From positions 71,467,988-71,531,987 of the forward strand of contig OU015503.1 in NCBI GenBank assembly GCA_907164885.2: 64,000 nt of DNA. The letters run 5' to 3'. Origin of the DNA: Dolomedes plantarius. Its lineage: Eukaryota; Arthropoda; Arachnida; Araneae; Dolomedidae. Below are positions 45,482 through 58,742 of this stretch, one piece after another. Made by a program: the position numbers and the translations under genes. The notes beneath the pieces are model-generated. The model searched no databases and was not told the DNA's origin. It saw nothing but the letters and a program-made list of their open reading frames with translations. The stretch's first letter is position 1. Each line of letters starts with the position of its first letter.

Positions 45482-48378
45482 CTAAAACGGAATAAACATT
45501 GTTAAGATTCTAGAGCATCATCCAAAGAGAAAGCTCTTATGCCCAAACTTTTCAAACTTAAATACCCAACTTGAAAGCTTAATGACAAATATTATCCTTA
45601 CAAATCAGATTTTAAAGGTCGATTAATATTTTACCAAATATAAAACATAACATGAAACAATTTATGCTTAGAAAAAAACGACATTTAATCTTAATTTTAA
45701 TTAAAATTAAGTTTATATGCATGTGCAGCAGATCTAAATCATGACAGATACTAACTTTTTTTAAAACCCTCTAAGCGTTTGAAGTATTTTTCCGTCACAT
45801 GCTATTAACCAGAAAAGTGTTTTGCACGGATTGTTCCTCCCTTTACTTGATGCTCAAAAGCGTGTCAAACGGTACAATTTTGACACTTTTGAACACCCAA
45901 CTAGATGATGGAATAATTCATCAGAAACGCTCTTTCTAGCTGAATGCTCGGACGGTTAAAAAAAAATCGGTCCACAAGCTCGCTAAAAATTAAAATGTCT
46001 CTTTTTTCACTTCTGTATACGTTTGTTTTGGAAGAGAGCTCTCGTTAAATAAACCCTCAGAAAGTAAAGAATCTGCTTAAAAATAAAACTTATGTAAGAC
46101 TGTAGCGATCGCAAGTCTGCAGCCGAATCCCGCTGCAGACGACATTTTAAAATATTTGTATTTCACGTTTTAAAGAAGTTGATTGGCAACTACGATGACC
46201 CGGTACGAGAGTAGCAGGAAAAAAGAATTCTTCTGTATTCGTTGTTAAGTTTTTTGCTTCGTATTTTTTGGTATCAATGTTAGTCTTTAATTTGTATTTT
46301 CAATATTAAATTTATCCAGTGACGACCACAAACTGGCGACTCTTACAAGACTGTATTTCACCTCTCTAGTATCTTAATTATGTCAACCTCGCAAATTTCC
46401 CTCTACTCTCAAAAAATATTAAAATTTCTAACATCCACAAATAAAGATATATATTTCTTGTAAATAAACTTTAAAAATATTTCAGTGCCCCGATACGATC
46501 TATACGGATGAAAATATCCGACTTTAACACAAAGGTTATGAATTACATGCGATAGCAGCCGATTTTGTAACATACCTTTATCACCCCAGTCTGGGTTCCA
46601 TGAGTTGGCGACCAACCAGTAAGGTGTTCCCTTTTCAACACCCCATCCAAGGATTCTGACGGCATGGCCTCCAAGAACTTCGCCAGTGTGGTGTTGGTAC
46701 ACACCTAGAATAAAGTAATCGCACCACGTTTAAGAATTTGAGCAACTAGATAAAATTATTAACAGTTTTAATTTTCTGTACTGCGTGGATATCAAAAAAT
46801 GATATTTAAGAATGATTTCTGGAATTTTTATTACATGTAAATGCTTATATTTCGATCAATGCAACTGCACCGTTATTTCCTGCTTAAAATACGGAGATTA
46901 TATGCGAAAAAAGACGTGAATTTTTTATGTGGATCATAGGCCGCTGTGTATTATCAGCAGATTTTTCTCGAAGAGTTAAGGGTGAAGTTTATATTACAGA
47001 AATATTTTTATTTATTGGCAACAGACAGCGTCATTAGGAGGAGAAAATCGGTTTTTCATAGTGGTGTGATGGACAGGGTTTATCACGTGGCGTATAAACC
47101 CTTACTCTTACCTGCTAGTTTCGTAGGTTGGGATCGAAAACGAATCTGAAGTTTTGACCAATAATTTGCAAGATCGGGGTAAAAGAAGTGAAATCAAGCA
47201 CATGCAAAGCGCTGAGATGAATCTCTTCACTGTCTCCGTGCCACATGCATTTGAATACCGTTTGATTGTTTTGTTATTGGATTTTTTATGTATTGAGAGA
47301 AAGCAGGGGCACTATAATAAACAATTCGATAATCATCAATAGATCCTTTTGAATTTATCTCAGGAAAATCCTTATCATAAGATATCAAATAGCGTCGAAT
47401 TATCCAAATCGAGAGGGTAATACGCAGCTACCGATAACAGAACTTTACCGGTGAAAATAACGATTGCAAATAATAGGCAGGAAATTTCTGCGAACACAAA
47501 ATATATTTTTTTCCTTAAAAGCAAAATGTACGCTTATGTTCATCCATATCATTCTGTTCATCAAATTTGAACCTTACATTATATGTTGCGCGGATTTTCG
47601 GTGTCTAATAGGGTTTAAAAGGCAGAAAATGTGAAGTGATGCTTTATAGTTATGAACGGCCTTGAACAGTGCGGAGCATTTGACTTTATTAGGGTATGAG
47701 ACAAATGGAAGAATGTAAAGTATCAAACCAATCTGTTGTGACTTCCTAACTTATTAAAACACTCTATAACATAAAACAACAACAAAGATTTTGTATCTCG
47801 TCACTATAGTAAAATTTCGCCATTATTTAGCAATATATGGAAGAAAACAGTGCAGTGTCACACTGTGACAATATATTGTTATCATTAACAGTAGATGGTG
47901 CTGTAAAGAGAGATTTATTTTTCTTATACTTACTACCATAGAGATAAAAAAATCAGATATAAGTAATCTTGCTCAAATGTTTTTTAAATTTTCATTAACG
48001 TATAAATTCACTATCATTATTTTGCTTCATTTTAATTTTAAAAAGCAAATTTTACAACATTATCTTAAATGTTAAGGGAGGTTTCGCTAAATCGGTGATT
48101 TTCGAGCTTTGAAATAAAAACAGACTGTGTTTGAGATTTCATTTGAAAATTCCATTTTCATTGGCTGGCAAACTACCCCAACCACTATTGATAAAAAGAA
48201 ACAATTACCAGATTTGTAGTTAACAAAGTCTCCGTAAACGGTGAAAGCAGCTTCAACTGGTCCGTTCTTGTAGATTTCGGACTGAATTTGCTGAGCATCG
48301 TTATCAAGAGAGTAAGACTGCTTTCCTGTAAAAAGCAAAAAATAATAAAATAATAATAATTTTAATTTAAATTTAATA

Positions 48379-48431
<53 letters not shown>

Positions 48432-51400
48432 GAGATAGATAGATAGATAGATATAATGTTTTTTTAGAGGCTCATTAATGTTTTAAATAAAAATATTTAT
48501 ATCTAAAAAAAAACAGCCGGCCATATTATATGGTAGAAAGCTTCCACCACGTTAGCCCGGGTTCTAATCACAATCAAAGCATGGATTTGTTCATGCTGTT
48601 CTTTCACAGGGAGTAATGGCGATTCACCTAAATAATGTTCTTACAATAAAACAGTCTGTCGGCTCTGCTTATGGTATCAAAAGATTCATTTTGGGCATTT
48701 TTTTAATTTCCATACATTTTGTAATGATTTTTTTTCTACGAATGTATTTTTATATAGGTCCTTGTTCATGCAGAAAAAATAAGGTGTCTGGTGTTCCTGG
48801 AAAAAGACGATGAGAAAACAAAAAAAATGAAATCTTCCTCTTGAATTATACTCTAAATAGGGACCCGATGAGAATTTTTTTTATTTCAATATATTTTTAA
48901 ATAATCTTTTTTTCAACAAATGTTTTTATATAGAGATCATTATTTTTATAAAAAATAAGGTGTTTTAGTGTTCCCGGAAAAAGACGATGAGAAAACAAAA
49001 AAAGGAATATTTCACTTGAACACAATTGAATTCTTTCTCTATATCACATGTACTTTGAGGAGTTTCCAGTACAAAAAAAATTTACTTTTTCTTATTTCCA
49101 TATGTTTTTTAATGATCTTTTTTTTTTTAACAAATGTATTTTTATATAGAACATTATTCATATAGAAAATAAGGTGTCTGCTTTTTCCGGAAAAAGACGA
49201 TAAGGAAACAAAACAAAGGAATTCTTCCGTTTGAATTATACTCTAAAAGGGATCCGGGAGAGAAAATTTTATTATACTTTTTATTTCCTTACATTTTGTA
49301 ATTATCTTTTTTTCAACAAATGTATTTTTTATATAGAACATTATGCACATATATAATATAGTGTCTGGTGTTCCTGTAAAAAAATGATAAGAAAAAAAAC
49401 CTCTGAGTTCTAGTTGTTCAATCTTGCTACATCTACATCAAAGAAGATCCGGGAGGGGAAAATATATCATTCTTTTTATTTCAATATTATTTTTTAGGCG
49501 TTCCCGGAAAAAGACGATATATGTATATATAGAGAGAGATAGATAGATAGATATAATGTTTTTTTGAGAGGCTCATTAATGTTTTAAATAAAAATATTTA
49601 TATCTAAAAAAACAGCCGGCCACATTGTATGCTAGAAAGCTTCCACCGCTTTAGCCCGGGTTCTAATCTCAATCAAGTCATGGATTTGTTCGTGCTGTTC
49701 TTTCACAGGGAGTAATGGCGATTCACCTAAATTATGTTCCTACAATAAAACAGTCTGTCGGCTCTGCTTATGGTATCAAAACATTCATTTTGGGCAGAAG
49801 CTAAGAGAGTAATTGCGCAAAAAAATTTTCTAGAAAGATTAAAGAACTTTGAACTGAATGCAAAATAAATGGTCCGACAGAATTTTAATTTTGCATGCTT
49901 TTGTACGCAGTGCGGGATCATCGCACCTGCGCAAAAAGCGCGTGTTTGGGGTCCCCCCAATCGTTTGGGGCCTCCGAAAGTTAGCAGCTTGAAGAAGAAA
50001 TACATTCAGCGAACCTCAGGCACGGATACGATCTTCATCTGGACAATCTGCCATCCTTCGAACGAGAAACAATGTAGTATAATTTTTTACTGCCTAATGA
50101 CTGACCAACAAAATTTCCTTTTCGACCGTGACAAAATTTCTTAAGTAATAAATAATATTTACTAATTTTATCTAGAACAAGGGAGCCCCAAAACGAGACT
50201 GCGCTTGGAGGTCTCTGAATGCTTCATCCGCCAGTGTGTATAGGTTGCTTTGTTAAATGTTTAGGAATAATTAAGTTTTAAGTTTCCGATTCACCTTGTA
50301 CTCTAAATAATGGCATTTACGTTATTTCTGTGGTCCAGAGGTAGACTAGTGGTAGCGTGTTGGCTTTCAGTACTCAGAGTACTAGGTCGAATCCCTACAA
50401 GCGCCATTAAATACCTTCGTGTATAGGCCAGATATGGGCACGTTAAATCCGTAGACTGGAAAGTCCTTCTTTGAGGTCATTTAGTGGGGGAGGTATGATC
50501 TCCACAGATGTCACCCCTGGGGGGAGGGTGCTCGGTCAAAATGGAGGGAGCACCTGGCTAAGTCGGATTCCGACCCTTGTGGTGTCATTATAAAAACCGG
50601 AGCCGCACCCCTCTACCCACAAGCCTATATGGACCTGATCTGGAATTAATTCCAGCCAGGGGACATAAGCAACAACAACGTTACTTCTGTGCTGACCTAT
50701 GAACACACTATCTTTCTCTGCACCACAAAGGAAAATTTTGCAATCAAAATTACTCACCAAAATGCTTGTCATCCCTGTAGCTGACATTGTAACCTGTCTC
50801 GCACTGGTTGACACATTGTGGTGTGTCGCCCTCACCCTGGCATGGAGGTAGCTTTCCAGAGGTATGATGCTCGCATGAAGGGATTTCGTATGGTTGGCAA
50901 CCAACTTTAGAGTCGTAGAGACCGCCAGTTACGATTCCATTGTCGACCCAGTATTCCCAAGCTGATCCAGGGAAACCACCGTTGCATCTAAAAATTTATG
51001 TAATAATGTTTTCAAGTTAACTCTCCCATATACATAATCCCTAAAAACCTTTGAAAATGTCTCTGTTTAAACATCGGGTCTGAAATATTATCAGTTTAGT
51101 AGAATTGTTTAGACCTCCTCCTGCTGCGATACGACAGTCGACACAGAATTCCCAGTTGATCCCAGGAAGCCACAGTAGCATCAAAAAAATTTTTTTAATA
51201 ACGTTTCAGTCTGACTCATTCGTATACATCAGTCACTAAATTATTTTTTAAATAATCTCTTTAGTTAGCATCATTTCTGAAATGTTATCAGTTTGATGGA
51301 ATAGTTAAGACCTCCTCCTGCTTCGATACCACTGTCGACCAAAAATTCCCAAGTTGATCCCAGGAAGCCACCACAGCTTCGAAGAAATGGTATAATCATG

Positions 51401-54400
51401 TTTCATATTGGTTGTCGCGTATACATTAAACACTAACAATATTTAAAAATAATGTTTAGTTAACATCGTGTCTGAAATGTTATCAGTTTGATATGATAAT
51501 TGAGACTCCTTCTGCTGCGATACCTTTGTCGACCAAGAATTCCCAAGCTGATCCAGATAAGACACTGTAGCATCGAAAAACTGGTATGATAATAATTTAA
51601 ATTTAATACCATGAGTCTCTGTTGTAAGAGCAAATGAGAGGCAGCAGCATCCTAATACTCTGCAATCATGCTGACAAGGATTCCTAAGCAGTCCACAATG
51701 TCGGAAGGATTCGCAGGGGCAGCAGATCAAGAACAAGGTTGAAAGACCTTTGTAGAGTTCTCGAAGCGCATACTATTTGTATGGCCACTCCGTAAACGAG
51801 CCGCTGTGATTCGAATGGTTCTCGGACCACTAAAGAGCAAGGCCGGACCAGGTCACTTGGCCGGATACCAGTGATGAGCAGGAGGCTCTTTCCAAAAACT
51901 GCATAGCCTTGTCTTAAATCCGGATTGAACTTCCGATGCAGTTAGAACATCAAACAAGGGTGAATCCTCTAAACAGCCCTCATTTGCCTAGTAGGTCGGC
52001 CTGAGCGTTGCCAAACAAACCCACATGTAACGGGATCTACTGAAAGTTATTGATTTCGAGTCTGCGAAGCGAGAAAGGAGAAGGAGAAAGTCGGGACTAG
52101 TTTTAAAATCTATATATAAACAGTAAAACCTCGTTCATCCAACCCTCGTTGATCCGGGTCTCCGGATAATCCGGATCAGATTTGTTTTTTACTTAATGTT
52201 CACATTAAATAATAATTTTTAGCTATGATAGCAAGAACGTAACTATAAGTACGCCAAATATTCACTTTTTAGTTTGATTCAATGTACAGTTCCTGCATAG
52301 ATTGTACAATAAATTGTGGTAATAAAATGATTTTTGTTGACTTTAAGAAAGCTTTACTAGGGTGTTAAAGACGTTGACGTGGATTGACTCAGAAAAGTTA
52401 TTTATTTTATTTTTAAATGTCTTGTAAACAATACTATGTAATTTTGTTACAAAACATATTCTGCTGAGGTAAGGATAATTCTGCTGAGTTAAAGATTCTG
52501 TTTTGCTTATTATCCATATTACCCGGATTATCTGGATTTTTGATTGTCTTGATTGTCTATGGTCCCAGTTAGTCGGGATAAACAAGATTTTACTGAATAT
52601 GTGTGTGTTTGTGTGTACATATAAAGGGTTTATTGATTTACATATTAAAAAATGCATCTATAACATTGACTTATATCATACTAGCGGCCCGTCCCGACTT
52701 TGTCCGGGTTGAACAAAATATTATACCAATAAATTTCCAGTTGATAGCCAATAAATTGTAAATCTTTTTTTACCTTAAATGTCCAATAAAAAGCGTACTT
52801 CCAAATGCAGTTTTCTTCAATAAACCCTTTAACGTTGCCAGTTTCAAAAATCCTTTTTGTATTTATCAATACCTCCTCTACTTGAATCTTAAAAATATTA
52901 AACCTTTTCCTTACGGGGTGGGATAGCATATATCCGAAGCACATACTCTCGAAAAATACGGTTTGATGTCGGCAGAGATATAGTCTAGAATTCTACTTCG
53001 TTGTGACTTTCCTAACGTCTTTGCCCCCAAAGAACAATTGGGTGACATTCTGGGAACGGAGGGTGAATCTTGCCGAAAAGGACTGAATAATAATCTTTTG
53101 TCGTTCTAGCTAGAGGCTATTTCTTTACAGGCGAGAGACATCAGAAGGGCGGTTCATCCATTTTCAGCCTTTTGAGAGATGAAAGAGGCAAGGAGTGCCG
53201 ATGAACTACTATTGAAATTCTTCTTTAATAGTAAGAAAGCAATAAGAAAGCAATTAACCACTCTTTCCCCTGACCCCCGACGCTGAATGTCCCCCACGTA
53301 AAATGGGGATAGGAAGTAGATAACATTTTCCCGTTGTAAAGAGCGATTTCGAAAAACGGACCCCGTAAGCTAAAGGGTATTTCTATGGTTACTTGACTGC
53401 GGTTGACAAAGGAAAATATGTAAGGTACATTTTAATGTACAAAAGTTGTACATTACCCTCCACATGCAAAATCTGCTCTCTCTCTTTGTATATTATTATA
53501 GAAGTATAGATACACATTGGTATCTCAAAATTAGAGTAAGAGATGAAATAAAAATACAAAAATAAAAAAGGATTTTAAGTAAAGAATTTTTTTTAAATTA
53601 TTTTAAGCACCTAAAATAATATTCAAAGTAATATTACGTTATTTATTAATTAAAGTTAATTTTATAAAAGAAAGAGGTGTGCTTGAGACCGTAGTTTTAT
53701 TCAAAAATAAAAAGGATTTTAAAAAAAGAATGTTTTTTAAAATTATTTTAAGCACCTAAAATAGTATTCAAATTAATATTACGTTAGTTATTAATTAAAG
53801 TTAATTTTTTAAAAGAGAGAAGTTAAGAGATGAAATAAAAATACAAAAATAAAAAAAGGATTTTAAGTAAAGAATGTTTTTTTTAAATAACATTAAATTT
53901 TTTTCAAATAATATTCCCAAAATAATATTCAAATTAATATTACGTTAGTAAATAATTAAAGTTAATTTTTTAAAAGAAAAAGGCGTGCCGGAGAACGGAT
54001 AGGTTCAAACCACTATCGTCAGAACAGAAGCCCACCGCGATAGCACCACGCTAAGGGTCGTTGAAGACTTCGGCACAAAAAGCGGTAGAGGACAGTAGCG
54101 GTAACAATGGAAATTGTTAGGATTAAGCACCTAACTTTATTTCTACTGATCAGATATACATAATATATAGCCTATGTCCATCTGGAATAATGTACCTTTC
54201 AAACAGTGAAAGAATTTTTCAAATAGGTGCAGTGGTTCTGGAGATTACCCTCCACGTACAAAATCGCTCTCTCTCTTTATATATAAGTATAGATATAGAT
54301 AGATTATAGAAGTATAGATACACATTGGTATCTCAAAATTAGAGTAAGAGATGAAATAAAAATGCAAAAATAAAAAAAGGATTTTAAGTAAAGAATGTTT

Positions 54401-57400
54401 TTTGAATTATTTTAAGCACCTAAAATAATATTCAAAATAATATTACGTTACTTAATAATTGTGTGCACGCCGCCATCTTGGATTTTTTTGTGCCAACTTG
54501 GCGATTTTACCGTGTTTTGAGGAGTGGAAAAATTCTCGCCAATGTGTTTTAAGCGGTGTTTTCAAAACGCTGGACTTTGAATTTTTTAGCTTTTTAATAA
54601 AAACCACCTGTTTAAATTATGAAACTTAGAAAAAATTTTGAAAAATCATTTAAACGTTGGACTTAGATTTATTTTTGGGTTTTTAATAAAAACCACTTTT
54701 TTAAATTATGAAACTTGGAAATTTTTTTGAAAAAATCATTCTCAATTATTGGAAATTTTGGGTTTTTCTTTTAGCTTTTTTAATAAAAACGACCCTTTTA
54801 AATTATGAAACTTAGAAATATTTTTGAAAAATCATTTAATCGTTGGACTGAGATTTTTTTTTGTCATTTTTAATTAAAAACTACCTTTTCAAATTATGAT
54901 CCATATGAAAAATTTGGTCAAATGAATTTTACTTATAGATAAAATTTCATTGCCATGTATTCAGTTTGCCCTAACTCTTTGACTAATAGCAATGAATCAC
55001 CAAAATATTATGCCAATATATTGTTAATTAGAAAAAAAATACAGCATTTTTGTACCACCTAAATAACTTGCAATTTAAAAATTATCTCAAATTCAGCTTT
55101 GAAAAATGTTAAATAATTATGAACCCATAAATTCATGGTGAGTAACCAGATCCTCTTTTTTTTTTTGGGGGGGGGGGGGTTAGGGCATTGTGGTAATGAA
55201 ATTTTACTTCAAATTTGACCTTAACCAAATATTTGGTGCACACAATAAAATCGGGACAAGAATTATTTGACCATTTATCCTGCTGTGTTGGAAATAAGAA
55301 AAAAAAAACCCTTTTCCTAAACCAATAACTTAACCTTAACTAACTTCTTAACTTAGGTTCCTGGGGAGAGAGAAGTTGAACTTCAGTTATTTAAATTTAT
55401 TTGTAATCCACTACAACTTAGAATTATAAAATATTTTAAAATATATTGTATTTAAAATGTATACTGTATTTTACATTTTACGAAAAAATGATGGCAGATA
55501 ATTTTTACTTCAAATAAATGAAATGGTGTATCATTATAGTATACTAATTGACAATCGATAAACAAAATTAAAAGCAACTTAAATTTAATAAGTTAACGAA
55601 AAACTGATAATGGATTCAAAAATTTTCAACAAAAAGATTCTTAGTTTTAAAAATAATTTACTCTTTTGAGTATAGTCAATTTGACTCAGATTTCCAGTTC
55701 AAGGCCGAGATCTGACCTAAAATTATTATACTGTAATTAAAAGATCACATCAGAAATAATTGTTTGATCTTAAAATTAGAGAATTTGACTTTGGGTTATT
55801 TTTACCAGAACGCAATAATTATCGCCATGCGAAATGCGCCAAACCCTGGCGAAAAAATCCAAGATGGCGGCCGTGAACACAAATCTAGAGTATCCCCCCC
55901 TAACTTTATTTCTACTGATCAGATATACATAATATATAGCCTATGTCCATCTGGAATAATGTACCTGTCAAATTGTGAAAGAATTTTTCATATAGGTGCA
56001 GTGGTTCCGGAGATTACCCTCCACGTACAAAATCCGCTCTCTCTTTATATATTAGTATAGATTACACAATTGCTATGAACACGAGCGTCAATATTAACGT
56101 AAGAAAAGAGTTATTTACCCCATGCCACAGCTATCGCAGCAAGCAAGAAGGTCCTCGGCAGAAATTTGTACATTTACTTTTCCTTCACTGTGAATGCAGT
56201 GTCGGTCGGACATGGCTTCTACTGCGCCAAAAGCCTGTAAAAGGGAAATTTTTAGAGCTATAAAGACGCAGCAATGATATTAATGGTCTATTGCATATAT
56301 TACCAGTCCAGTACTTTAAATTACCTTTTGTGCTCACTTTAAAAAAGAGATTTAACGATGCAGAGATGAGAGGAATAGTCTGTTGCATATTTAATCAATC
56401 CAACACTTCAAAATTACCTTTTGTGCTCACTCTAAATAAGAACTTTAATGATGCAAAGATTAGAGGAATGATCTGTTGCATATTTTATCAGTCCAATACT
56501 TCAAAATTACCTTTTGTTATTACTTAGCTTTAACAATGCATAGATCATAGGAATGGTCTTTTGCATATGTTAACAGTCCAATACTTCAAAATTACCTTTT
56601 GTGCTCACTTTAAAAAAGAGCTTTCACAGTGCAGAGATGAGAGGAATGGTCTGTTGCATATTTTACCATTCCAATATTTCAAAATTACCTTTTGTGCTCA
56701 CTTTAAAAAAGATCTTTAATGATGCAGAGATGAGAGGAATGATTTGTTGCATATTTTACCTGTCCAATACTTCAAAATTACCTTTTGTGCTTACTTTAAA
56801 AAAGAGCTTTAGCGATGTAGAGATGATTGGAATGATCTTTTGCATATTTTACCAATCCAATACTTCAAAATTACCCTTTGTGCTCACTTTAAAAAAGATC
56901 TTTAATGATGGAGAGTTGAGAGGAATGATCTGTTGCATATTTTGTTAGTCCAATACTTCAAAATTACCTTCTGTTATTACTTTAAAAAAGAGCTTTAACG
57001 ATGCAGAGATCATAAGAATGGTCTTATATGTTAACAGTCCAATACTTAAAAATTACCTTTTTGCTCACTTTAAAAAAGAGCTTTAACAGTGCAGAGATGA
57101 TTGGAATGGTCTGTTGCATATTTTACCAATCCAATACTTCAAAATTACCCTTTGTGCTCACTTTAAAAAAGATCTTTAATGATGCAGAGATGAGAGGAAG
57201 GATCTGTTGCATATTTTGTTAGTCCAATACTTCAAAATTACCTTTTGTTATTACTTTAAAAAAGAGCTTTAACGATGCAGAGATAAGAGGAATGATCTGT
57301 TGCATATTTTACCAGTCCAATGTTTGAAAAATACATTTTGAGCTCATTTTCAAAGAAGACATAATGATGTACCTGTGAGATTTACTTGCCCACTGTTTCA

Positions 57401-58742
57401 AAAATTATTTTGAGCTCCTTTTATGAAGAGATACATAGATCCGCTGGTGATATTTATGATCTCCTGCACATTTTAAAAAGTCAAATATTCAAAAAAAATC
57501 TTTCGAGCTCGTTTTGAAGGAGCTAACAAAGGGATTGATGGTCAACTGAAAATTGCACACGTCTAATATTTTTTAAAATATTTTTAAATTTGAGCTCATT
57601 TTATAAAGTTATAAGGATGTGGCGATGAATTTTACATTTTATTATCATCGGAAACCTCGACTGATATTCTAAACCAGGGTTACTTAAACTATGGCCCACC
57701 AAGCGTGAATGTGCTTTCCGAGACACTCACACTCATTATCAGACAGGTGCTTTTCTAAACATAATTTTGGAAATGTGCACCTGAAAAATACAAAACTATA
57801 CAAAATTGTGCCACCTCCTGCTCACGCTATTCGCATCAACATGTCATTGTAAATCATGCTATTCCAAAATGAAATATGCAAAGAACGTATATGAAAAGAA
57901 CCAGCTACATTCATGACGTATTGAGAGTAGCATGTAGCAAATATAAACCTGATTTCCCTAAAGTAGTCAAAAGTTTGTCTCAACATAAAAGATCCCACTC
58001 ATTTTCAAATAAACTTTTGAATGCATTTGAGTTTTATTGTTTTGAGTTTTATTATTTTACGTTATTATTTTATGAGTGTAATCTCTCCCAGAGAAAAAAA
58101 TTTCAGGTAGTCTCTTCTAACGAAACTACTGCGGGTTATTAACGTAGGATTACTTATCGTTGCTTACCTCTTCTGTATGTATATATGTATGTATTATGTA
58201 TATATGTATCTGTATATATGTACATATGTATATTTATACATATATGTATGTAAAAATTTTGGCGCATTTTGGTACTTTTCTGTTTAACTGTTAACTGCTT
58301 GACCGCTGCCAAAATTATAACTCGCGACGCAGGACATCTGAAACTTTGCTTTCCGGAGGACCGTTATAGAGGAACGTAATCCTACATCGAAAAGGTTGAG
58401 TATAGATGTTCAAAACGCTAAACTTCATCTCCGTGTATTTTATGAACTTTACACAGATATGCAGTGTTATATCAGTAGGGAACACTCTATCAGTCCTCCG
58501 AAAATTCAACTATGGAACTAATTGCATTGCATACATACCCAGCACGATCCACAAGATCCTTGATCCCTAATTTGTCCAATAGTTGGACAGTTGGGCCACT
58601 GTTTCCTGGAATCGAAAGAATCTGGAAGATCTCCATTTATGGCGTGTCTGATGGATGGAAGCCTGTATCTATGGTTGTCTTTGTGCACTCCCATCAAGGT
58701 CTTGATGTATCTCATGCTGACTCCATCGAAGTTTCTTCCTGC
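45405..58742 (-). CDS. cathepsin B-like cysteine protease, copy 2 (exons 2-7; exon 1 not in window)
   Basis: Exons in transcript order are 58742-58539, 56234-56119, 50987-50758, 48325-48209, 46704-46576 and 45481-45405. The lengths (204, 116, 230, 117, 129, 77) and phases equal copy 1, giving 873 nt of unbroken frame. Active-site segments are canonical: [30 protein letters not shown] with both occluding-loop His, [11 protein letters not shown], and ANSWNPDWG. The signal-peptide exon expected beyond the equivalent of 20640 is not present before 64000; homology to copy 1 is interrupted at 62861 by a Tc1 element. Introns carry insertions absent from copy 1: a satellite block at 48696-49517, a 3.4-kb Helitron at 52681-56061 and a mariner at 58909-59890. 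No stop or frameshift was found; probably functional if exon 1 exists. Confidence 0.92.
45482..48208 (-). other. copy 2 introns 6 and 5
   Basis: Apart from exon 6 these intervals (45482-46575, 46705-48208) match copy 1 introns with scattered substitutions and short indels. No insertion or new feature was seen. Confidence 0.75.
46576..46704 (-). CDS. cathepsin B copy 2, exon 6 (catalytic His and Asn)
   Basis: Acceptor ttattctag, donor GTATGT. It encodes [20 protein letters not shown] then [19 protein letters not shown], matching the family at all catalytic positions. Confidence 0.93.
48209..48325 (-). CDS. cathepsin B copy 2, exon 5
   Basis: Acceptor ctttttacag, donor GTAATT. It encodes [20 protein letters not shown] then [19 protein letters not shown]. 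Three replacement and no silent differences from copy 1. Confidence 0.92.
48361..49800. repeat. satellite block inserted in copy 2 intron 4 between duplicated flanks
   Basis: 48385-48695 and 49520-49800 are two direct copies of one stretch (aataaaaatatttatatct, gccggccacattgtatgcta, cagtctgtcggctctgctta), single in copy 1 (about 12650-12935). Between them 48696-49517 is four to five units of the 2-6 kb satellite, matching 2605-3415. A GATA microsatellite precedes each flank copy. Confidence 0.88.
50333..50677 (+). repeat. tRNA-derived SINE, copy 2 intron 4
   Basis: Orthologue of the 13458-13799 SINE by the segmental duplication, with the same target duplications (acgttatttctgtg and acgttacttctgtg). 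A hAT-like MITE lies just before it at about 49911-50238. Confidence 0.85.
50758..50987 (-). CDS. cathepsin B copy 2, exon 4 (occluding loop)
   Basis: Acceptor aaatttttag, donor GTGAGT. It encodes [36 protein letters not shown] and [16 protein letters not shown]. Both adjacent His of the occluding loop are present. Confidence 0.93.
50988..51577 (-). repeat. three degenerate exon-4 copies in copy 2
   Basis: Blocks ending near 51184, 51382 and 51577 correspond to those at 14304, 14503 and 14697. Their presence in both paralogues dates the tandem exon duplication before the segmental duplication. Confidence 0.83.
51600..52060 (-). pseudogene. Jockey-like LINE tail, copy 2
   Basis: Equivalent of 14714-15180, with additional frame damage (the minus-strand frame is broken near 51600-51740). 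Confidence 0.6.
52131..52595. mobile_element. pogo/Tigger-like MITE, copy 2
   Basis: Same element as 15239-15703, with ends cagtaaaacctcgttcatcc and cagtaaaatcttgtttatcc (reversed). Internal ccggataatccgg is better preserved here. Confidence 0.75.
52903..53376. mobile_element. CCTTTTCC-family TTAA element nested in the Helitron
   Basis: The left end ccttttccttacggggtggg follows TTAAA; the right end is ccccgtaagctaaagg. Its interior differs from the 163-bp form and lacks the (TA)n core, so it may be nearer the parent element. The right target copy is degraded (GTAT). Confidence 0.7.
54461..55880. mobile_element. TIR element with GCCATCTTGG ends, 1.4 kb
   Basis: The left end gtgtgcacgccgccatcttg and the right end, reversed, gtgttcacggccgccatctt both run on through ggatttttt, imperfectly for about 45 bp. 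The interior has repeated ttttaataaaaaccac and aattatgaaacttagaaa motifs (54590-54900) and a T/G homopolymer at 55157-55179. No target duplication or ORF was identified. Confidence 0.7.
56119..56234 (-). CDS. cathepsin B copy 2, exon 3
   Basis: Acceptor cttttacag, donor GTAAAT. It encodes [20 protein letters not shown] and [17 protein letters not shown] Helitron ends 57 bp beyond its donor side. Confidence 0.92.
56270..57350. repeat. 93-bp minisatellite, about 12 units, copy 2 intron 2
   Basis: Same unit as 15993-16640, with landmarks near 56292, 56384, 56477, 56570, 56655, 56748, 56841, 56934, 57022, 57115, 57208 and 57301. Expanded relative to copy 1. A few units are shortened (56520, 57015). 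Confidence 0.9.
57351..58538. other. remaining copy 2 intron 2 sequence
   Basis: Matches 16641-17821, including the TATG microsatellite near 58175-58250. No gene was seen. Confidence 0.65.
58539..58742 (-). CDS. cathepsin B copy 2, exon 2 (propeptide and catalytic Cys)
   Basis: Acceptor ttttcag-type (aatttcag), donor GTATGT. It encodes [20 protein letters not shown] and [10 protein letters not shown]. About five replacement and six silent codon differences from copy 1. Confidence 0.92.

Larger units (their letters stand above)
52681..56061 (-). mobile_element. Helitron family B, 3.4 kb, with nested elements
   Basis: In minus orientation it begins TCTATACTAATATATAAAGAG and ends in hairpin cccg-gacaaagt-cggg then acgggccgCTAG. 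It sits between A (52680) and T (56062); the empty site catattacac is intact in copy 1 (15788/15789). The interior has two further copies of the 5'-terminal segment (53440-53512, 54130-54296) and a CCTTTTCC TTAA element (52903-53376). It also has tandem repeats of about 130-150 bp at 53535-53975 and 54340-54455, and a TIR element (54461-55880). No Rep/helicase frame was seen. Confidence 0.85.

Noticed and set aside
56291..57222. Repeat-long + strand frames of 64-115 codons
   Set aside because: The 93-bp minisatellite period keeps one frame open; the frame is antisense to the gene, lacks splice or start context, and some units break it.
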